DNA of 64,000 bases from positions 372,001-436,000 of the forward strand of contig NZ_CP089588.1 in assembly GCF_021249345.1 (NCBI RefSeq). Direction: 5' to 3'. Below the pieces are notes generated by a model. That model saw nothing but the letters and a program-made list of their open reading frames with translations, was not told the origin of the DNA and did no database searches. Shown in pieces: positions 52,925-61,221 of this stretch. A program made the translations under genes and the position numbers. Each line of letters opens with the position of its first letter. Positions within the stretch are counted from its first letter, which is position 1. Source of the stretch: Halobacterium wangiae (lineage in GTDB: Archaea; Halobacteriota; Halobacteria; Halobacteriales; Halobacteriaceae).

Positions 52925-53704
52925 ATGCGTCCTGCCCTCCACGCGGTCGCAGTCGTCGCAGTCGTCGCCCTGACAGTGCTCGCGGGGTGTGTCTCGGGGC
53001 CGCTCTCCGGCCCAGGCGCCACCCAAACGACCGAGACACCCGCGCGTCCGCCGGGCGTCACCGGGGACGACCTCGGCGACCCGCGAGCGCTCGTCGACGC
53101 GCACGTCGCTTCCGTCCGCGAGCACGGCGCTGTCGTGAACAGCACCGCGACCGTCCCCGTGCCGCTGGACGACGAGACGCGGACAGCAGAGCTGTCCGGT
53201 ACGGCTTGCGTGGCTCCGAACGGCGGCCCACTCTACCGATCGTCCGAGCGCGTACGGGTGTCCGGGGACGACACCGTGACCCGCGAGCGCGTCGAGACGT
53301 ACGCGAACGACACGACCGTCCTGCACCGGGTCGTCGCCGACGGGAACGCGTCCGTCGAGCGCGAGAGGCGTGACCGGCTGGCGGAGCTACGCGATCGCCA
53401 CGCGGCCCGTGAGCGCCTGCTCCTGCGGGCGCTGACGGCCGGGAACTTCAGCGTGGCTGGCGTCGAGCGGCGTGACGACGGGCGGGCGGTGACGACGCTC
53501 GTCGCGAACGACCAGTCGTTCGGGGGTGAGGGAACCGACACTCCGTCGGTCTTCTCCGCCCGATTGACGGTGACCGAGAGCGGGCGCGTGCTGTCGCTGT
53601 CGCTGACCCGGGACTCCGACACGGGCGACCCGCGGACCGGGCGAAGGGTGGAGGTGACGTGGAGGAACGGAACGGCCGTCGAGGCGCCGGAGTGGGCAGA
53701 GTAA
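52925..53704 (+). CDS. Haloarchaeal lipoprotein
   Basis: A 259-residue protein with a signal peptide and lipobox (LTVLAGCVSG), then a Thr/Pro-rich linker and a mostly beta-and-alpha domain containing RERVETYANDTTVLHRV and RDRLAELRDRHAARERLLLRALTAGNFSV. The mature part has N-glycosylation-type sites (NST, NDT, NGT, NFS). It resembles a family of haloarchaeal lipoproteins of unknown role. It is convergent with the DUF420 gene, with a 3-bp gap. Confidence 0.8.
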   Translation: MRPALHAVAVVAVVALTVLAGCVSGPLSGPGATQTTETPARPPGVTGDDLGDPRALVDAHVASVREHGAVVNSTATVPVPLDDETRTAELSGTACVAPNGGPLYRSSERVRVSGDDTVTRERVETYANDTTVLHRVVADGNASVERERRDRLAELRDRHAARERLLLRALTAGNFSVAGVERRDDGRAVTTLVANDQSFGGEGTDTPSVFSARLTVTESGRVLSLSLTRDSDTGDPRTGRRVEVTWRNGTAVEAPEWAE

Positions 53705-53707
53705 CCG

Positions 53708-54271
53708 TCAGAACAGCACGTACAGCATGAGGTAGACGACGATGCCGAGCGCGAACGACACGAGCCACAGCGACGCGGCCACCCGGCCGACCGTCGCGTG
53801 GTTGGTGTCGTATATCTCCCGGACCCGGCGGGTAGTCGCGAGCAACAGCGCGTAGTAGACCAGCGGGATGGCGACCATCGCCAGCCCCATGTGGACGACG
53901 AGCACCGGGAGGTAGACGAACGTGTAGACGGTGCCGCCGCCGGGGAACTCGGTGGTGCCGTGGACGACGAGGCGGTAGAGGTAGAGCGCGAGGAAGGCGG
54001 CGAACAGCACCGTGGTCGTGACCATCGCCGCGCGGTGCCTGTCGACCTCGCCGCGGCGAATCGCCCGCCACCCGACGAGGATGGTGCCGATGGCGACGGC
54101 GCTGATGGCGGCGTTCAGCGTCGGAATCGCGTCGACGAACCAGGCCGGCGCCCCCGGGAGCACCGTCGCCGGGACGGCCCCTCTGACGGCGGCGACGACG
54201 AGCGCGATGGAGACCAGCGAGAGCACTGCCGTCAGGGAGCGAACGTGCCGCCGGGCGAATCCGTCAGTCAT
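53708..54271 (-). CDS. DUF420 membrane protein
   Basis: A 187-residue membrane protein with about five helices, starting MTDGFARRHVRSLTAVLSL. IPTLNAAISAVAIGTILVGW, HRAAMVTTTVLFAAFLALYLYRLVVHG (with the family HR and YLYR motifs), VYLPVLVVHMGLAMVAIPLVYYAL and RVAASLWLVSFALGIVVYLML are the DUF420 pattern; the family is tied to heme-copper oxidase assembly in bacteria and archaea. The start was chosen at MTDGF, 51 bases inside a longer reading. No oxidase genes are nearby. Confidence 0.85.
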   Translation of the reverse strand: MTDGFARRHVRSLTAVLSLVSIALVVAAVRGAVPATVLPGAPAWFVDAIPTLNAAISAVAIGTILVGWRAIRRGEVDRHRAAMVTTTVLFAAFLALYLYRLVVHGTTEFPGGGTVYTFVYLPVLVVHMGLAMVAIPLVYYALLLATTRRVREIYDTNHATVGRVAASLWLVSFALGIVVYLMLYVLF

Positions 54272-54392
54272 CGTCGACAGTTCGAAGGCGACCCCGATAT
54301 GGTTTCCGTGTCCCGCACCCACGTGGGACGCCAGAATCGTAGGGGTTTTAATCGGGCGGTGGGTACCGAGTAGTGCGGAAACGCACCAGCGA

Positions 54393-54477
54393 GCGTGGGT
54401 AGCCGAGCTAGGTCAAAGGCGCAGCGTTGAGGGCGCTGTCCTGTAGAGGTTCACCGGTTCAAATCCGGTCCCACGCA
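54393..54477 (+). tRNA. tRNA-Leu (anticodon GAG)
   Basis: An 85-nt class II tRNA without encoded CCA. The acceptor stem is GCGTGGG/CCCACGC with discriminator A. The anticodon arm is CAGCG-TTGAGGG-CGCTG, giving GAG and reading Leu CUC. The variable arm is long (TCCTGTAGAGGTTCA), and the T arm is CCGG-TTCAAAT-CCGG. A TTTTAATC element near 54345 is a likely promoter. No intron. Confidence 0.97.
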
Positions 54478-54484
54478 TCGCTAT

Positions 54485-54572
54485 GGTGGGCGAAGCCCAC
54501 CGAAACCCGCGGCGGCGACGCCGCCGCGGCCAACCGCGATGCACGGTGATCTCCCTCGCAAGGGACATCACC
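54485..54572 (+). ncRNA. Candidate RNA or terminator cluster after tRNA-Leu
   Basis: Eight bases after the tRNA start three perfect or near-perfect hairpins: GGTGGGC-GAA-GCCCACC at 54485-54501, CCGCGGCGGC-GAC-GCCGCCGCGG at 54507-54529, and GGTGAT-C-TCCCT-CGCA-AGGGA-C-ATCACC at 54545-54572. The sequence GGTGATCTCCC... is followed by CCCACGCACA, an 8-base match to the tRNA 3' end. They could be a structured small RNA, a tRNA processing or termination device, or an old attachment site. Strand shown is the tRNA strand. Confidence 0.4.
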
Positions 54573-54706
54573 CACGCACAATCCTGCGGTACTCAACTCC
54601 CACAGCGGTGCTGCCGTCCGTGGACGACTCGACTGCCGTCCGCCGACTGCGCGACTGCCGAGCAACCGGCTCGTCGGTCGGCGTGTGGGGACCAGTCTCC
54701 GGAGAA

Positions 54707-55111
54707 TCAGTCGGCGAAGGCGGCCGAGAGGCCCGCGTCGTTCTCGCGTTCGCAGTGGGTGACGCTGAGCTGGACGCCGTCCCCGTCGAAGGAGACGCTG
54801 ACGTCCTCGACACCGCAGGTGTACTCGCTGACGTGTTTGCCCGAGCGGCGGATGCGCAGTTCCTCGTCGAGCAGGCCGGCCTCGTCCAGCACGTCGATCT
54901 TGCGGTAGGCGGTCGAGGACGGGAGGTCGCAGGCCTCCCCGATCTCGGCGGCGGTGAGCGACTCGTCGCTGGCCGCCTCGAGGATCGCGCGGCAGTCGGG
55001 GTCGTCGAGCGCCGCGAGGACGGCCTGAACGGCGTCCTCGTCGGTGAGTTCCGTGGGTTCTCCAGGGTTCGTGCGACGGTGGGCTGGGACGGCGAACTGA
55101 GACTGGCTCAT
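54707..55111 (-). CDS. Winged-helix regulator (ArsR/HTH type)
   Basis: A 134-residue protein. EDAVQAVLAALDDPDCRAILEAAS, ESLTAAEIGEACDLPSSTAYRKIDVLDEAGLLDEELR form a winged helix; the remaining ~40 residues are a beta hairpin region with YTCGVEDVSVSFDGDGVQLSVTHC, ending AAFAD. Such proteins often act with the Bat-type regulator that is found just upstream here (55204), 92 bp away. The start is MSQSQFAVPAHRR. Confidence 0.85.
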   Translation of the reverse strand: MSQSQFAVPAHRRTNPGEPTELTDEDAVQAVLAALDDPDCRAILEAASDESLTAAEIGEACDLPSSTAYRKIDVLDEAGLLDEELRIRRSGKHVSEYTCGVEDVSVSFDGDGVQLSVTHCERENDAGLSAAFAD

Positions 55112-55203
55112 ACTACTGGGGAGGGACGCCCGGGGGAGGAGTGTAGGACCACGGTATCGGGGTGGGTTTAAGTAGGGGTGGGGCGGGCGCTGCCGAGACG
55201 GCG

Positions 55204-55845
55204 TCAGGACCCGTCCTCGAGGACGTCCCCGAGGAGCTTGCGCTGGGCGGCGAGGAGGTGTTCGGTGAACGTCGAGGGCGTGATGTCGAGTGCGTCGGCG
55301 ACTTCGCTGGCGTTGGCACCCCGCGGGCGCTCGAAGTACCCCATCTCGTGGGCGGTCTGGAGCACCTCGAGCTGGCGCTCGGTGAGCTTCGAGCGGTCGA
55401 CGAAGACGGTGTCGCGGGAGGCGCCCTCCGTCGGCGCACGGACGAGGCGCTGGATGTCGACCTCCGGGAACCGCTCCCGGAGTTCGCCGACGATAACCTG
55501 GAGCTCCTCGAACTCGCGAGCGTGGAACACCAGCCGCAACGTCCCGCTCTGGGCGAAGTAGCGGTCGACGGGCGTGTCGAACTCGCCGAGACACGCACAC
55601 GGGCAGTCGGCGTCGTCGTGGCGGACGCGGTAGAGGTGGCGGTCGGCGTACGTGAACACGAGGTCGCCGTCGTAGTCCTCGGGGACCGCCCCGGCGTCAA
55701 CGAGGAACTCCGTGACGCTGCCCTCGCCGGACGCGACGCTCGTCGAGACGTCGCTGACGACGGTGTCCGCGCGCGCCGACAGGTCGGCGATGGGACAGAC
55801 CGGCGGCGCGGGGAACTCGACGGTGACGCGGATCCCGGCGGGCAT
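55204..55845 (-). CDS. Bat-type (HTH_10) regulator with Cys-rich sensor loop
   Basis: A 213-residue protein. The N-terminal ~150 residues are the variable sensor part, including VRHDDADCPCACLGEFD with three Cys in five residues; the C-terminal LTERQLEVLQTAHEMGYFERPRGANASEVADALDITPSTFTEHLLAAQRKLL is HTH_10. The closely spaced Cys could sense redox state or a metal. The start at MPAGIRVTVEFP is standard. Together with the winged-helix gene downstream it forms a two-regulator cluster with no visible structural target. Confidence 0.85.
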   Translation of the reverse strand: MPAGIRVTVEFPAPPVCPIADLSARADTVVSDVSTSVASGEGSVTEFLVDAGAVPEDYDGDLVFTYADRHLYRVRHDDADCPCACLGEFDTPVDRYFAQSGTLRLVFHAREFEELQVIVGELRERFPEVDIQRLVRAPTEGASRDTVFVDRSKLTERQLEVLQTAHEMGYFERPRGANASEVADALDITPSTFTEHLLAAQRKLLGDVLEDGS

Positions 55846-55922
55846 TCTTCGGGCGGTTCGCTCGCTCGCCACTTGACTCTGCGGATTGAGCGGAGGCGGG
55901 GAGAACTAGACCGCGGGGGCGC

Positions 55923-56375
55923 TCAGGCGTCGGGCTCCAGTTCGATGTGCCGGCCGCTGACGCTGTCCGCGTCGAGCTGGTAGAGCTGGATGCGGAGGTC
56001 GCGCTTAGACTCGCCCCACACCTCGAACAGCGGGCGTTTCGCGTCGCCGAACTGCTCGACGTGCTCGACGGTCATCTCGTCGGTCGAGATCTCCTCGAGC
56101 GTGCCCTTCGCCACGGCGCTGCGGTACGTACGGTCGTCCGACTCCTGGACGACGATGCGGGCCGTCGGCGACGAGGAGAGGAACGCGCGTTTCTCGCTCT
56201 CGGGCGTGGAGACGAGGCGGAGGTAGAACGTCCGGTCGCTGGCGTCGTAGCCGTAGGAGATGGGGATCGAGTACGGCTCGTCGTCCCGGGCGAGCGACAG
56301 CACCCCGGTCTCGTGGCGGCCGAGGAGAGCATCCGTCTCCGCCGCAGTCATCTCGGTCTGTTTCTCCAGGGCCAT
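55923..56375 (-). CDS. Pyridoxamine 5'-phosphate oxidase-like flavin-binding protein
   Basis: A 150-residue split-beta-barrel protein. AETDALLGRHETGVLSLARDDEPYSIPISYGYD is the first barrel part, FYLRLVSTPESEKRAFL and RIVVQESDDRTYRSAVAKGTLEEI the second. It should bind FMN or heme rather than act as classic PNPOx. It opens MALEKQTEMTAAE. It is 41 bp after the Bat-type gene on the same strand. Confidence 0.85.
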   Translation of the reverse strand: MALEKQTEMTAAETDALLGRHETGVLSLARDDEPYSIPISYGYDASDRTFYLRLVSTPESEKRAFLSSSPTARIVVQESDDRTYRSAVAKGTLEEISTDEMTVEHVEQFGDAKRPLFEVWGESKRDLRIQLYQLDADSVSGRHIELEPDA

Positions 56376-56500
56376 CGTGGTACGCCGCCACCTTCTCGGC
56401 GAGAATCTTTATAGTTGCTCATCTCGGGGACGATTGCGAGATACAGAACTGCGCGAGTCAGTGAGGAGTCCCCGGCCGCGTCGACGGGTGCAGGCGCTCG

Positions 56501-56665
56501 TCACTCCGGGGCGGCGTCTTCGCTGACCGAGAACGCGTCCTCGGGTACGGGCGACCCGCAGACGACGCAGCCGTTCTCGACGAGCGCGTCCCGCATGGCG
56601 GGGTTCACCACCATGGATTCCCCGCAGTCGGGACAGACGAACACCATGTCCTCACTGGGGCTCAT
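56501..56665 (-). CDS. 54-residue zinc-ribbon small protein
   Basis: A very small protein: MSPSEDMVFVCPDCGESMVV and then NGCVVCGSPVPEDAFSVSE, a zinc ribbon C-x2-C-x17-C-x2-C. It is one of the many short zinc-ribbon proteins of haloarchaea, with possible roles in protein-protein contact. ATG and TGA are clear, and the codon composition is that of genes here. Confidence 0.75.
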   Translation of the reverse strand: MSPSEDMVFVCPDCGESMVVNPAMRDALVENGCVVCGSPVPEDAFSVSEDAAPE

Positions 56666-56765
56666 CGCTACGTCACTTTACGGTGGCTCGGGATAAATCA
56701 ACCCCTCTCGTTCCAGCCGACTGGGAACGCCCGCCGAGTCGACTAACGTGTTCGGCCGGAGAACG

Positions 56766-58016
56766 TCACCGGAACCGGCCCGCCAACGAGGAGACGCGAC
56801 GCCGGACCGCGGCCACGCGACCACCCAGTGAGAGCCGCGGTAGCGACCCGCTCCGGCCGACCGGGGGGACGTCCGGGACCAGGCGACGGACGTGACGCCG
56901 GACAGCCAGCAGCGCCGTCGCGACGACGAGCAGCGGGAAGCCGGCGAGCGCGGCGACCGACAGCGGTTCGACCGCCGGCGACACCTGCACGCCGAGCCCG
57001 TACGCGACGTAGACGCAGCCGACGAGGACCGCGACCGTCGCGCCGGCGGCGGCGAGACCCAGCCGCCGGGTCTGCCGGCGGAGGTGCCCGCAGTACGCTT
57101 CGACGGTGTCGGCGACGCGGACGGTGGCGTCGCCGCTGGACTCGCGCCGGCCCGCCCGACGGACCGCCCCCGCGTGTTCGCGCGTGAACCTCGCGAGGCC
57201 CGGACGGGGGCTGAGCGCGCCGTGGACGACGACGCCGGCGGCGAGCGCGGCACCGACACAGACGGCCGCGACGCCCGCGGAGACCGGCGGCGTCAGGGTG
57301 AACGGGTTGCCGTCGGCGGGCCGGTAGCGCTGGACGACGGCGAGCGTCGCCGCGAGCAGGAACGCACCGAGTGCGAGGACGCGCCACGCGAGCGTCCGGA
57401 CGCCGTCGAGCGCGTCGAGGTGCGCGTCCACCGAGCGGTCGTCGAACGCCACCGCTCCCCCGTCGTCGTCCGGTGGGTCGGGGCGGCGGTCCGGCGGGGT
57501 GCCACCCGGCGGGACGTCGAACGCGAGCGGGTTCTCCACCGTCTCCTCGACGAACCGCGCGGCGGTCGTGAACCGGCCCCGGAGCGACGCGGCGACCGCG
57601 TCGTCGAAGCGGTACAGCGACGAGTCACCGAGCGCGTCGCCGGCGTCCAGCGAGAGCAACGAGACGTGGTCGAGTGCCGGCTGGACGTTCGTGAGCGTGA
57701 CGACGCCCCACTCGCCGGCCGGTTCCGCCACGTCGGTCAGTCTCGCGACGTCGTCGCTGTCGGCGGTCGTCGACCACACCTGACCGACGGAGCGGACGCC
57801 CCAGTTACGGTGGAACAGGACGTAGTCCCCGCGGTCGAGGTCGGCGAGCACGCTCGTCTCCCGGGTCGCCCAGACGTGCGTGTCGGCGAGCGAGCGGAAC
57901 AACTCCGAGACGGCGGGCGGTTCGGTGGCCGTCTCGTACCCGTCACCGAACGCGTCCGCCAGGTCCTCGCTGCCGAGCGCGGCGAGGTAGACGCGGTCGG
58001 CGATGTCGGCGGGCAT
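56766..58016 (-). CDS. PUA/EVE-like domain fused to membrane helices
   Basis: A 416-residue protein. The first ~170 residues have features of a PUA-like/EVE-type fold: VWATRETSVLADLDRGDYVLFHRNWGVRSVGQVW and GDALGDSSLYRFDDAVAASLRG. Four membrane helices follow in two pairs (about 212-228, 240-258, 320-342 and 355-375), with basic loops and a C-terminal basic tail. EVE domains usually bind modified bases; a link to a membrane anchor is unusual, and a restriction-like or RNA-binding sensor is possible. No family name is certain. Confidence 0.6.
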   Translation of the reverse strand: MPADIADRVYLAALGSEDLADAFGDGYETATEPPAVSELFRSLADTHVWATRETSVLADLDRGDYVLFHRNWGVRSVGQVWSTTADSDDVARLTDVAEPAGEWGVVTLTNVQPALDHVSLLSLDAGDALGDSSLYRFDDAVAASLRGRFTTAARFVEETVENPLAFDVPPGGTPPDRRPDPPDDDGGAVAFDDRSVDAHLDALDGVRTLAWRVLALGAFLLAATLAVVQRYRPADGNPFTLTPPVSAGVAAVCVGAALAAGVVVHGALSPRPGLARFTREHAGAVRRAGRRESSGDATVRVADTVEAYCGHLRRQTRRLGLAAAGATVAVLVGCVYVAYGLGVQVSPAVEPLSVAALAGFPLLVVATALLAVRRHVRRLVPDVPPVGRSGSLPRLSLGGRVAAVRRRVSSLAGRFR

Positions 58017-58101
58017 ACACGAGCGCTCACACCCCTCCTACTTAGACCCACCCGACGCGCAAGCGGGGTATTGAAATGGTGGCGCTCCTATACGGGAGCG
58101 T

Positions 58102-58602
58102 ATGCCGAAGTATTCGACGGGCGGCGCTGGTAGCGGCGGCGGCGGGCAGACCTGCGAACTCTGCGGGTCCGCCTCCGACTCGCTGCGCACCGCGAGCGTC
58201 GCCGGGGCGGAACTCACGGTCTGCCCGGACTGCGCGAGCCACGACGAGAGTCCCGACGCCGAGGAGACCACCGACTCCGAGGTCGACCGCAACAAGCGGG
58301 CCGCACGGAACACGGCCAAGCAGTTCGACGCCGCCACGCGCGGGGACTCCTCGCACTGGGAGGAGGACGGCACGAACTACGAGAGCGACCGGCTCCCGTA
58401 CCTCGTCTCGGACTACGGCGAGCGCGTGGTCCGCGCCCGCCAGGACGCGGGGCTCCAGCGCGAGGAACTCGCCGAGGAACTCGAACTCGACGAGTCGGAC
58501 CTGCTGGCGGTCGAGCAGGCCCGCGCGACCCAGGCGAACGTCGGCGGCTCCGTGGTCGCCGCCCTCGAGGAGTACCTCGACGTGGAACTGAGCGACGAGT
58601 AA
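58102..58602 (+). CDS. Multiprotein-bridging factor MBF1
   Basis: A 166-residue protein. The N-terminal zinc ribbon is CELCGSASDSLRTASVAG then CPDCAS, followed by a Glu/Asp-rich linker, and residues ~95-160 are an HTH_3 domain (YGERVVRARQDAGLQREELAEELELDESDLLAVEQAR). Archaeal MBF1 (TIGR00270 group) is a coactivator-like protein that also binds ribosomes. The ATG follows a TATA-like CTCCTATACGG. Confidence 0.92.
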   Translation: MPKYSTGGAGSGGGGQTCELCGSASDSLRTASVAGAELTVCPDCASHDESPDAEETTDSEVDRNKRAARNTAKQFDAATRGDSSHWEEDGTNYESDRLPYLVSDYGERVVRARQDAGLQREELAEELELDESDLLAVEQARATQANVGGSVVAALEEYLDVELSDE

Positions 58603-58642
58603 CGCCGGTTCGTTTTTCTACCGCGGGCGACTCGCCTCAGTC

Positions 58643-59839
58643 ATGGCGGACTCGCTCGCGCCCGCGGCGCCGTACACCACCAGCTTCGCGGCGACGGTGA
58701 CGGACGTCTCGGGCACCGACGTACTGCTCGACGAAACCTACTTCTACCCGGCGGGCGGCGGTCAGCCGGCCGACCGGGGCACGCTCGGGGGCGTCCCGGT
58801 TGTCGACGTCCAGTCGACCGACGAGGGCGTCGTCCACCGACTCGCCGAGGAACCGACGTTCGGCGGAGGCGAGGCGGTGCAGGCGGAGGTCGACCCAGAG
58901 TTCCGGCGGTACTGCCGGCGCGCACACACCGCGAGCCACGTGCTGTACGGCGCGGGGCGACGCCTCCTCGACGACCTCGGCTACGGCGGCTTCGACATCT
59001 CCGCGGAAAAGGTGCGCGTCGACTTCGAGACGAGCACCGAGATCGACGACGCGGTGCTCGCGGACCTCGAACGGCTGACGAACCGCGCGGTGTGGGACTC
59101 CCACGACGTGACCTGGGAAGAGGTCCCGGCCGAGGAGGCGCGCTCCCGGGAGGACGTTGCGTTCAACACGAAGACCGAGGAGGGCGTGATGGACGACGCC
59201 GACGCGGTCCGGATCGTCACCGTCGCGGACTGGGACGTCGCGGCCTGCGGCGGCACCCACGTCGAGAACACGCGCGAAATCGGTCCCGTCTCGGTGCTCT
59301 CGCGCTCGAACCCCGGCGAGGGGTTGACGCGCGTCGAGTTCGCCGTCGGGCCGTCCGCGGTCGAACGCCAGGCCGACGTGCGCCGGGCGACCCTCGACGC
59401 CGCGACGACGCTCGGCGTCCCGGAGGACGAACTCGACGAGGCAGTCTCACGGCTCCACGCCGAGACGGAGTCCCTGGAGAGCGACCTCTCGGACCTGAAA
59501 CGCGAGGTCCTGGGCTCTCGCGTCGCCGGCCTCGACGCCGTCGAGCGCGACGGCGAGACGTGGCGCGTCGGCACCCTCGACGGGTTCGACGCGAACGAGG
59601 TCGGCGAAGCGGCGAAGGACGCCGCGGGCGACGCCGCGGACGTCGTCGCCGTCGCGGGCGGCGAGGGCGGTACGTTCGTAGTCGTCGCTGCGGACGGCGC
59701 CGACACCGACGCGGGCGACGTCGTCGAGGACGTCACCGCGGAGTTCGGCGGCGGCGGGGGCGGCGGGCCGCCGTTCGCACAGGGCGGCGGCATCGACGCC
59801 GACGCCGAGACGGTCGCGGACCACCTCCGGGACACGTAA
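58643..59839 (+). CDS. alaX: Alanyl-tRNA editing protein AlaX (with DHHA1 domain)
   Basis: A 398-residue trans-editing protein that deacylates Ser-tRNA(Ala) and Gly-tRNA(Ala). FYPAGGGQPADRGTL is the glycine-rich motif; CRRAHTASHVLYG and ACGGTHVENTREIG hold the two His and the Cys/His that bind zinc. The C-terminal ~140 residues are a DHHA1 domain (GVVVAAG-like ... GGGGGGPPFAQGGG), making it the long AlaX form. It is 40 bp after MBF1. Confidence 0.92.
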   Translation: MADSLAPAAPYTTSFAATVTDVSGTDVLLDETYFYPAGGGQPADRGTLGGVPVVDVQSTDEGVVHRLAEEPTFGGGEAVQAEVDPEFRRYCRRAHTASHVLYGAGRRLLDDLGYGGFDISAEKVRVDFETSTEIDDAVLADLERLTNRAVWDSHDVTWEEVPAEEARSREDVAFNTKTEEGVMDDADAVRIVTVADWDVAACGGTHVENTREIGPVSVLSRSNPGEGLTRVEFAVGPSAVERQADVRRATLDAATTLGVPEDELDEAVSRLHAETESLESDLSDLKREVLGSRVAGLDAVERDGETWRVGTLDGFDANEVGEAAKDAAGDAADVVAVAGGEGGTFVVVAADGADTDAGDVVEDVTAEFGGGGGGGPPFAQGGGIDADAETVADHLRDT

Positions 59840-59887
59840 CGACCTGTCCAGCCGAGGTTCTGTAGCCGATTACTCAGCCGACTGCGG

Positions 59888-60000
59888 GCGGACTGAAAGG
59901 GGCGGCGGGGTCGACGAAGGCGGACGACGCAAGCACCGAAGCGACCGGAGGGAGCGAGGCGCACAGCGAGTCCCCCGAGTCGAGCGCGCCGGGGCTTTCT
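59888..60000. repeat. Dispersed repeat, copy D
   Basis: Starts GGACTGAAAGGGGC and ends CCGGGGCTTTCT, so it has the orientation of the copy C termini. The centre contains GACGCAAGCACC, the reverse of GGTGCTTGCGTC in copy B. Near the ends GGCGGGGTCGAC and GTCGAGCGCGCC pair with two mismatches out of 12. It lies in the 256-bp gap between alaX and the acyl-CoA dehydrogenase gene. Confidence 0.75.
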
Positions 60001-60095
60001 CCACCTCGAAGTCCCTGACTCCGGCGAAACGACGAGACGACTCGAACGAACTCAGAACCGGACACCTTTTTTCAACCCCTCCGAATAGGTCACCC

Positions 60096-61220
60096 ATGGA
60101 CCTGACCGCCGAACAGCGGCACATCCGGGACGCCGTCAGGGAGTTCGCGGACGAGGAGATTCGCCCGACGGCGGCCGAGACCGACCGCGAGCAGACGTTC
60201 CCCGAGGCGGCGTGGGACGGCCTCGCGGAGATGGAGGTGACGGCGATGACCGTCCCCGAGGAGTACGGCGGCCTCGACGTGGACAGCGTGACCTACAGCG
60301 TCGTCAACGAGGAGGTGGCGTACGGCGCGCTCTCCGTGGCCACCGCGCTCTCCGTGCACTGCCTCGCGACGTCGTGTATCGCGGAGTTCGGCAGCGAGGC
60401 AGTGAAGGAGGAGTGGCTGCCGGAGATGGCCGACGGCCGACCCGTGGGCGCGTTCGCGCTCTCGGAGCCCGACGCCGGTTCGAACCCCGCCCAGATGTCG
60501 ACGACGGCCGTCGAGGACGGCGACGAGTACGTCCTGAACGGCAAGAAGCAGTGGATCACGAACGGGAAGCGCTCGGGCGTCGCCATCGTGTTCGCGAAGG
60601 TGGACGGCGACGACGACAAGATCACCCAGTTCCTCGTGCCGAAGGACGCCGACGGCGTCGAGGTGGGGAAGAAGGAAGACAAACTCGGCCTGCGCGCGAG
60701 CGACACCACCGCACTGCTGTTCGACGACTGCCGGATTCCCGCGGAGTACAGGCTGACTGAGGAGGGCCGTGGGCTGTCCGCGGCGCTGCACATCCTCACT
60801 GGCGGCCGTATCGGCATCGCGTCGCAGGCGGTCGGTCTCGCGCAGGCGGGCCTCGACGCCGCCGTGGAGTACGCCCACGAGCGCGAGCAGTTCGACAAGG
60901 CGCTCTCCGAGATCCAGACGATCCGCCACAAACTCGCGGACATGCAGACCCAGACGCGGGCCGCGCGCCTGCTCGCACGCGACGCCGCGCGACTCGCCGA
61001 CGCTGGAGAGGACCACCGCGGGGCGGCCGCGCAGGCGAAGTACTTCGCCAGCGAGGCGGCCGTCGACGTGACCAACGAGGCGGTCCAGATCCACGGCGGC
61101 TACGGCTACACCACGGACTTCGACGTCGAGCGGTTCTACCGCGACTCGAAGATCACGACCATCTACGAGGGCACCAGCGAGATCCAGAAGGAGGTCATCG
61201 CCCGGGACCTGCTGGACTGA
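60096..61220 (+). CDS. Acyl-CoA dehydrogenase
   Basis: A 374-residue FAD enzyme of beta-oxidation. MDLTAEQRHIRDAVREFADEEI, the FAD/acyl loops ALSEPDAGSNPAQM and NGKKQWITNGKRSGV, GLSAALHILTGGRIGIASQAVGLA, and the catalytic-Glu segment TIYEGTSEIQKEVIARDLL are all present. It transfers electrons to ETF. The start matches the family. No other fatty-acid genes adjoin; CysE is convergent with a one-base gap. Confidence 0.93.
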   Translation: MDLTAEQRHIRDAVREFADEEIRPTAAETDREQTFPEAAWDGLAEMEVTAMTVPEEYGGLDVDSVTYSVVNEEVAYGALSVATALSVHCLATSCIAEFGSEAVKEEWLPEMADGRPVGAFALSEPDAGSNPAQMSTTAVEDGDEYVLNGKKQWITNGKRSGVAIVFAKVDGDDDKITQFLVPKDADGVEVGKKEDKLGLRASDTTALLFDDCRIPAEYRLTEEGRGLSAALHILTGGRIGIASQAVGLAQAGLDAAVEYAHEREQFDKALSEIQTIRHKLADMQTQTRAARLLARDAARLADAGEDHRGAAAQAKYFASEAAVDVTNEAVQIHGGYGYTTDFDVERFYRDSKITTIYEGTSEIQKEVIARDLLD

Positions 61221-61221
61221 C

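Noticed and set aside
54469-54578. Integrase attachment site at tRNA-Leu
   Set aside because: The repeated match is only 8 bases (CCCACGCA) and there is no integrase or foreign-looking gene block next to it.
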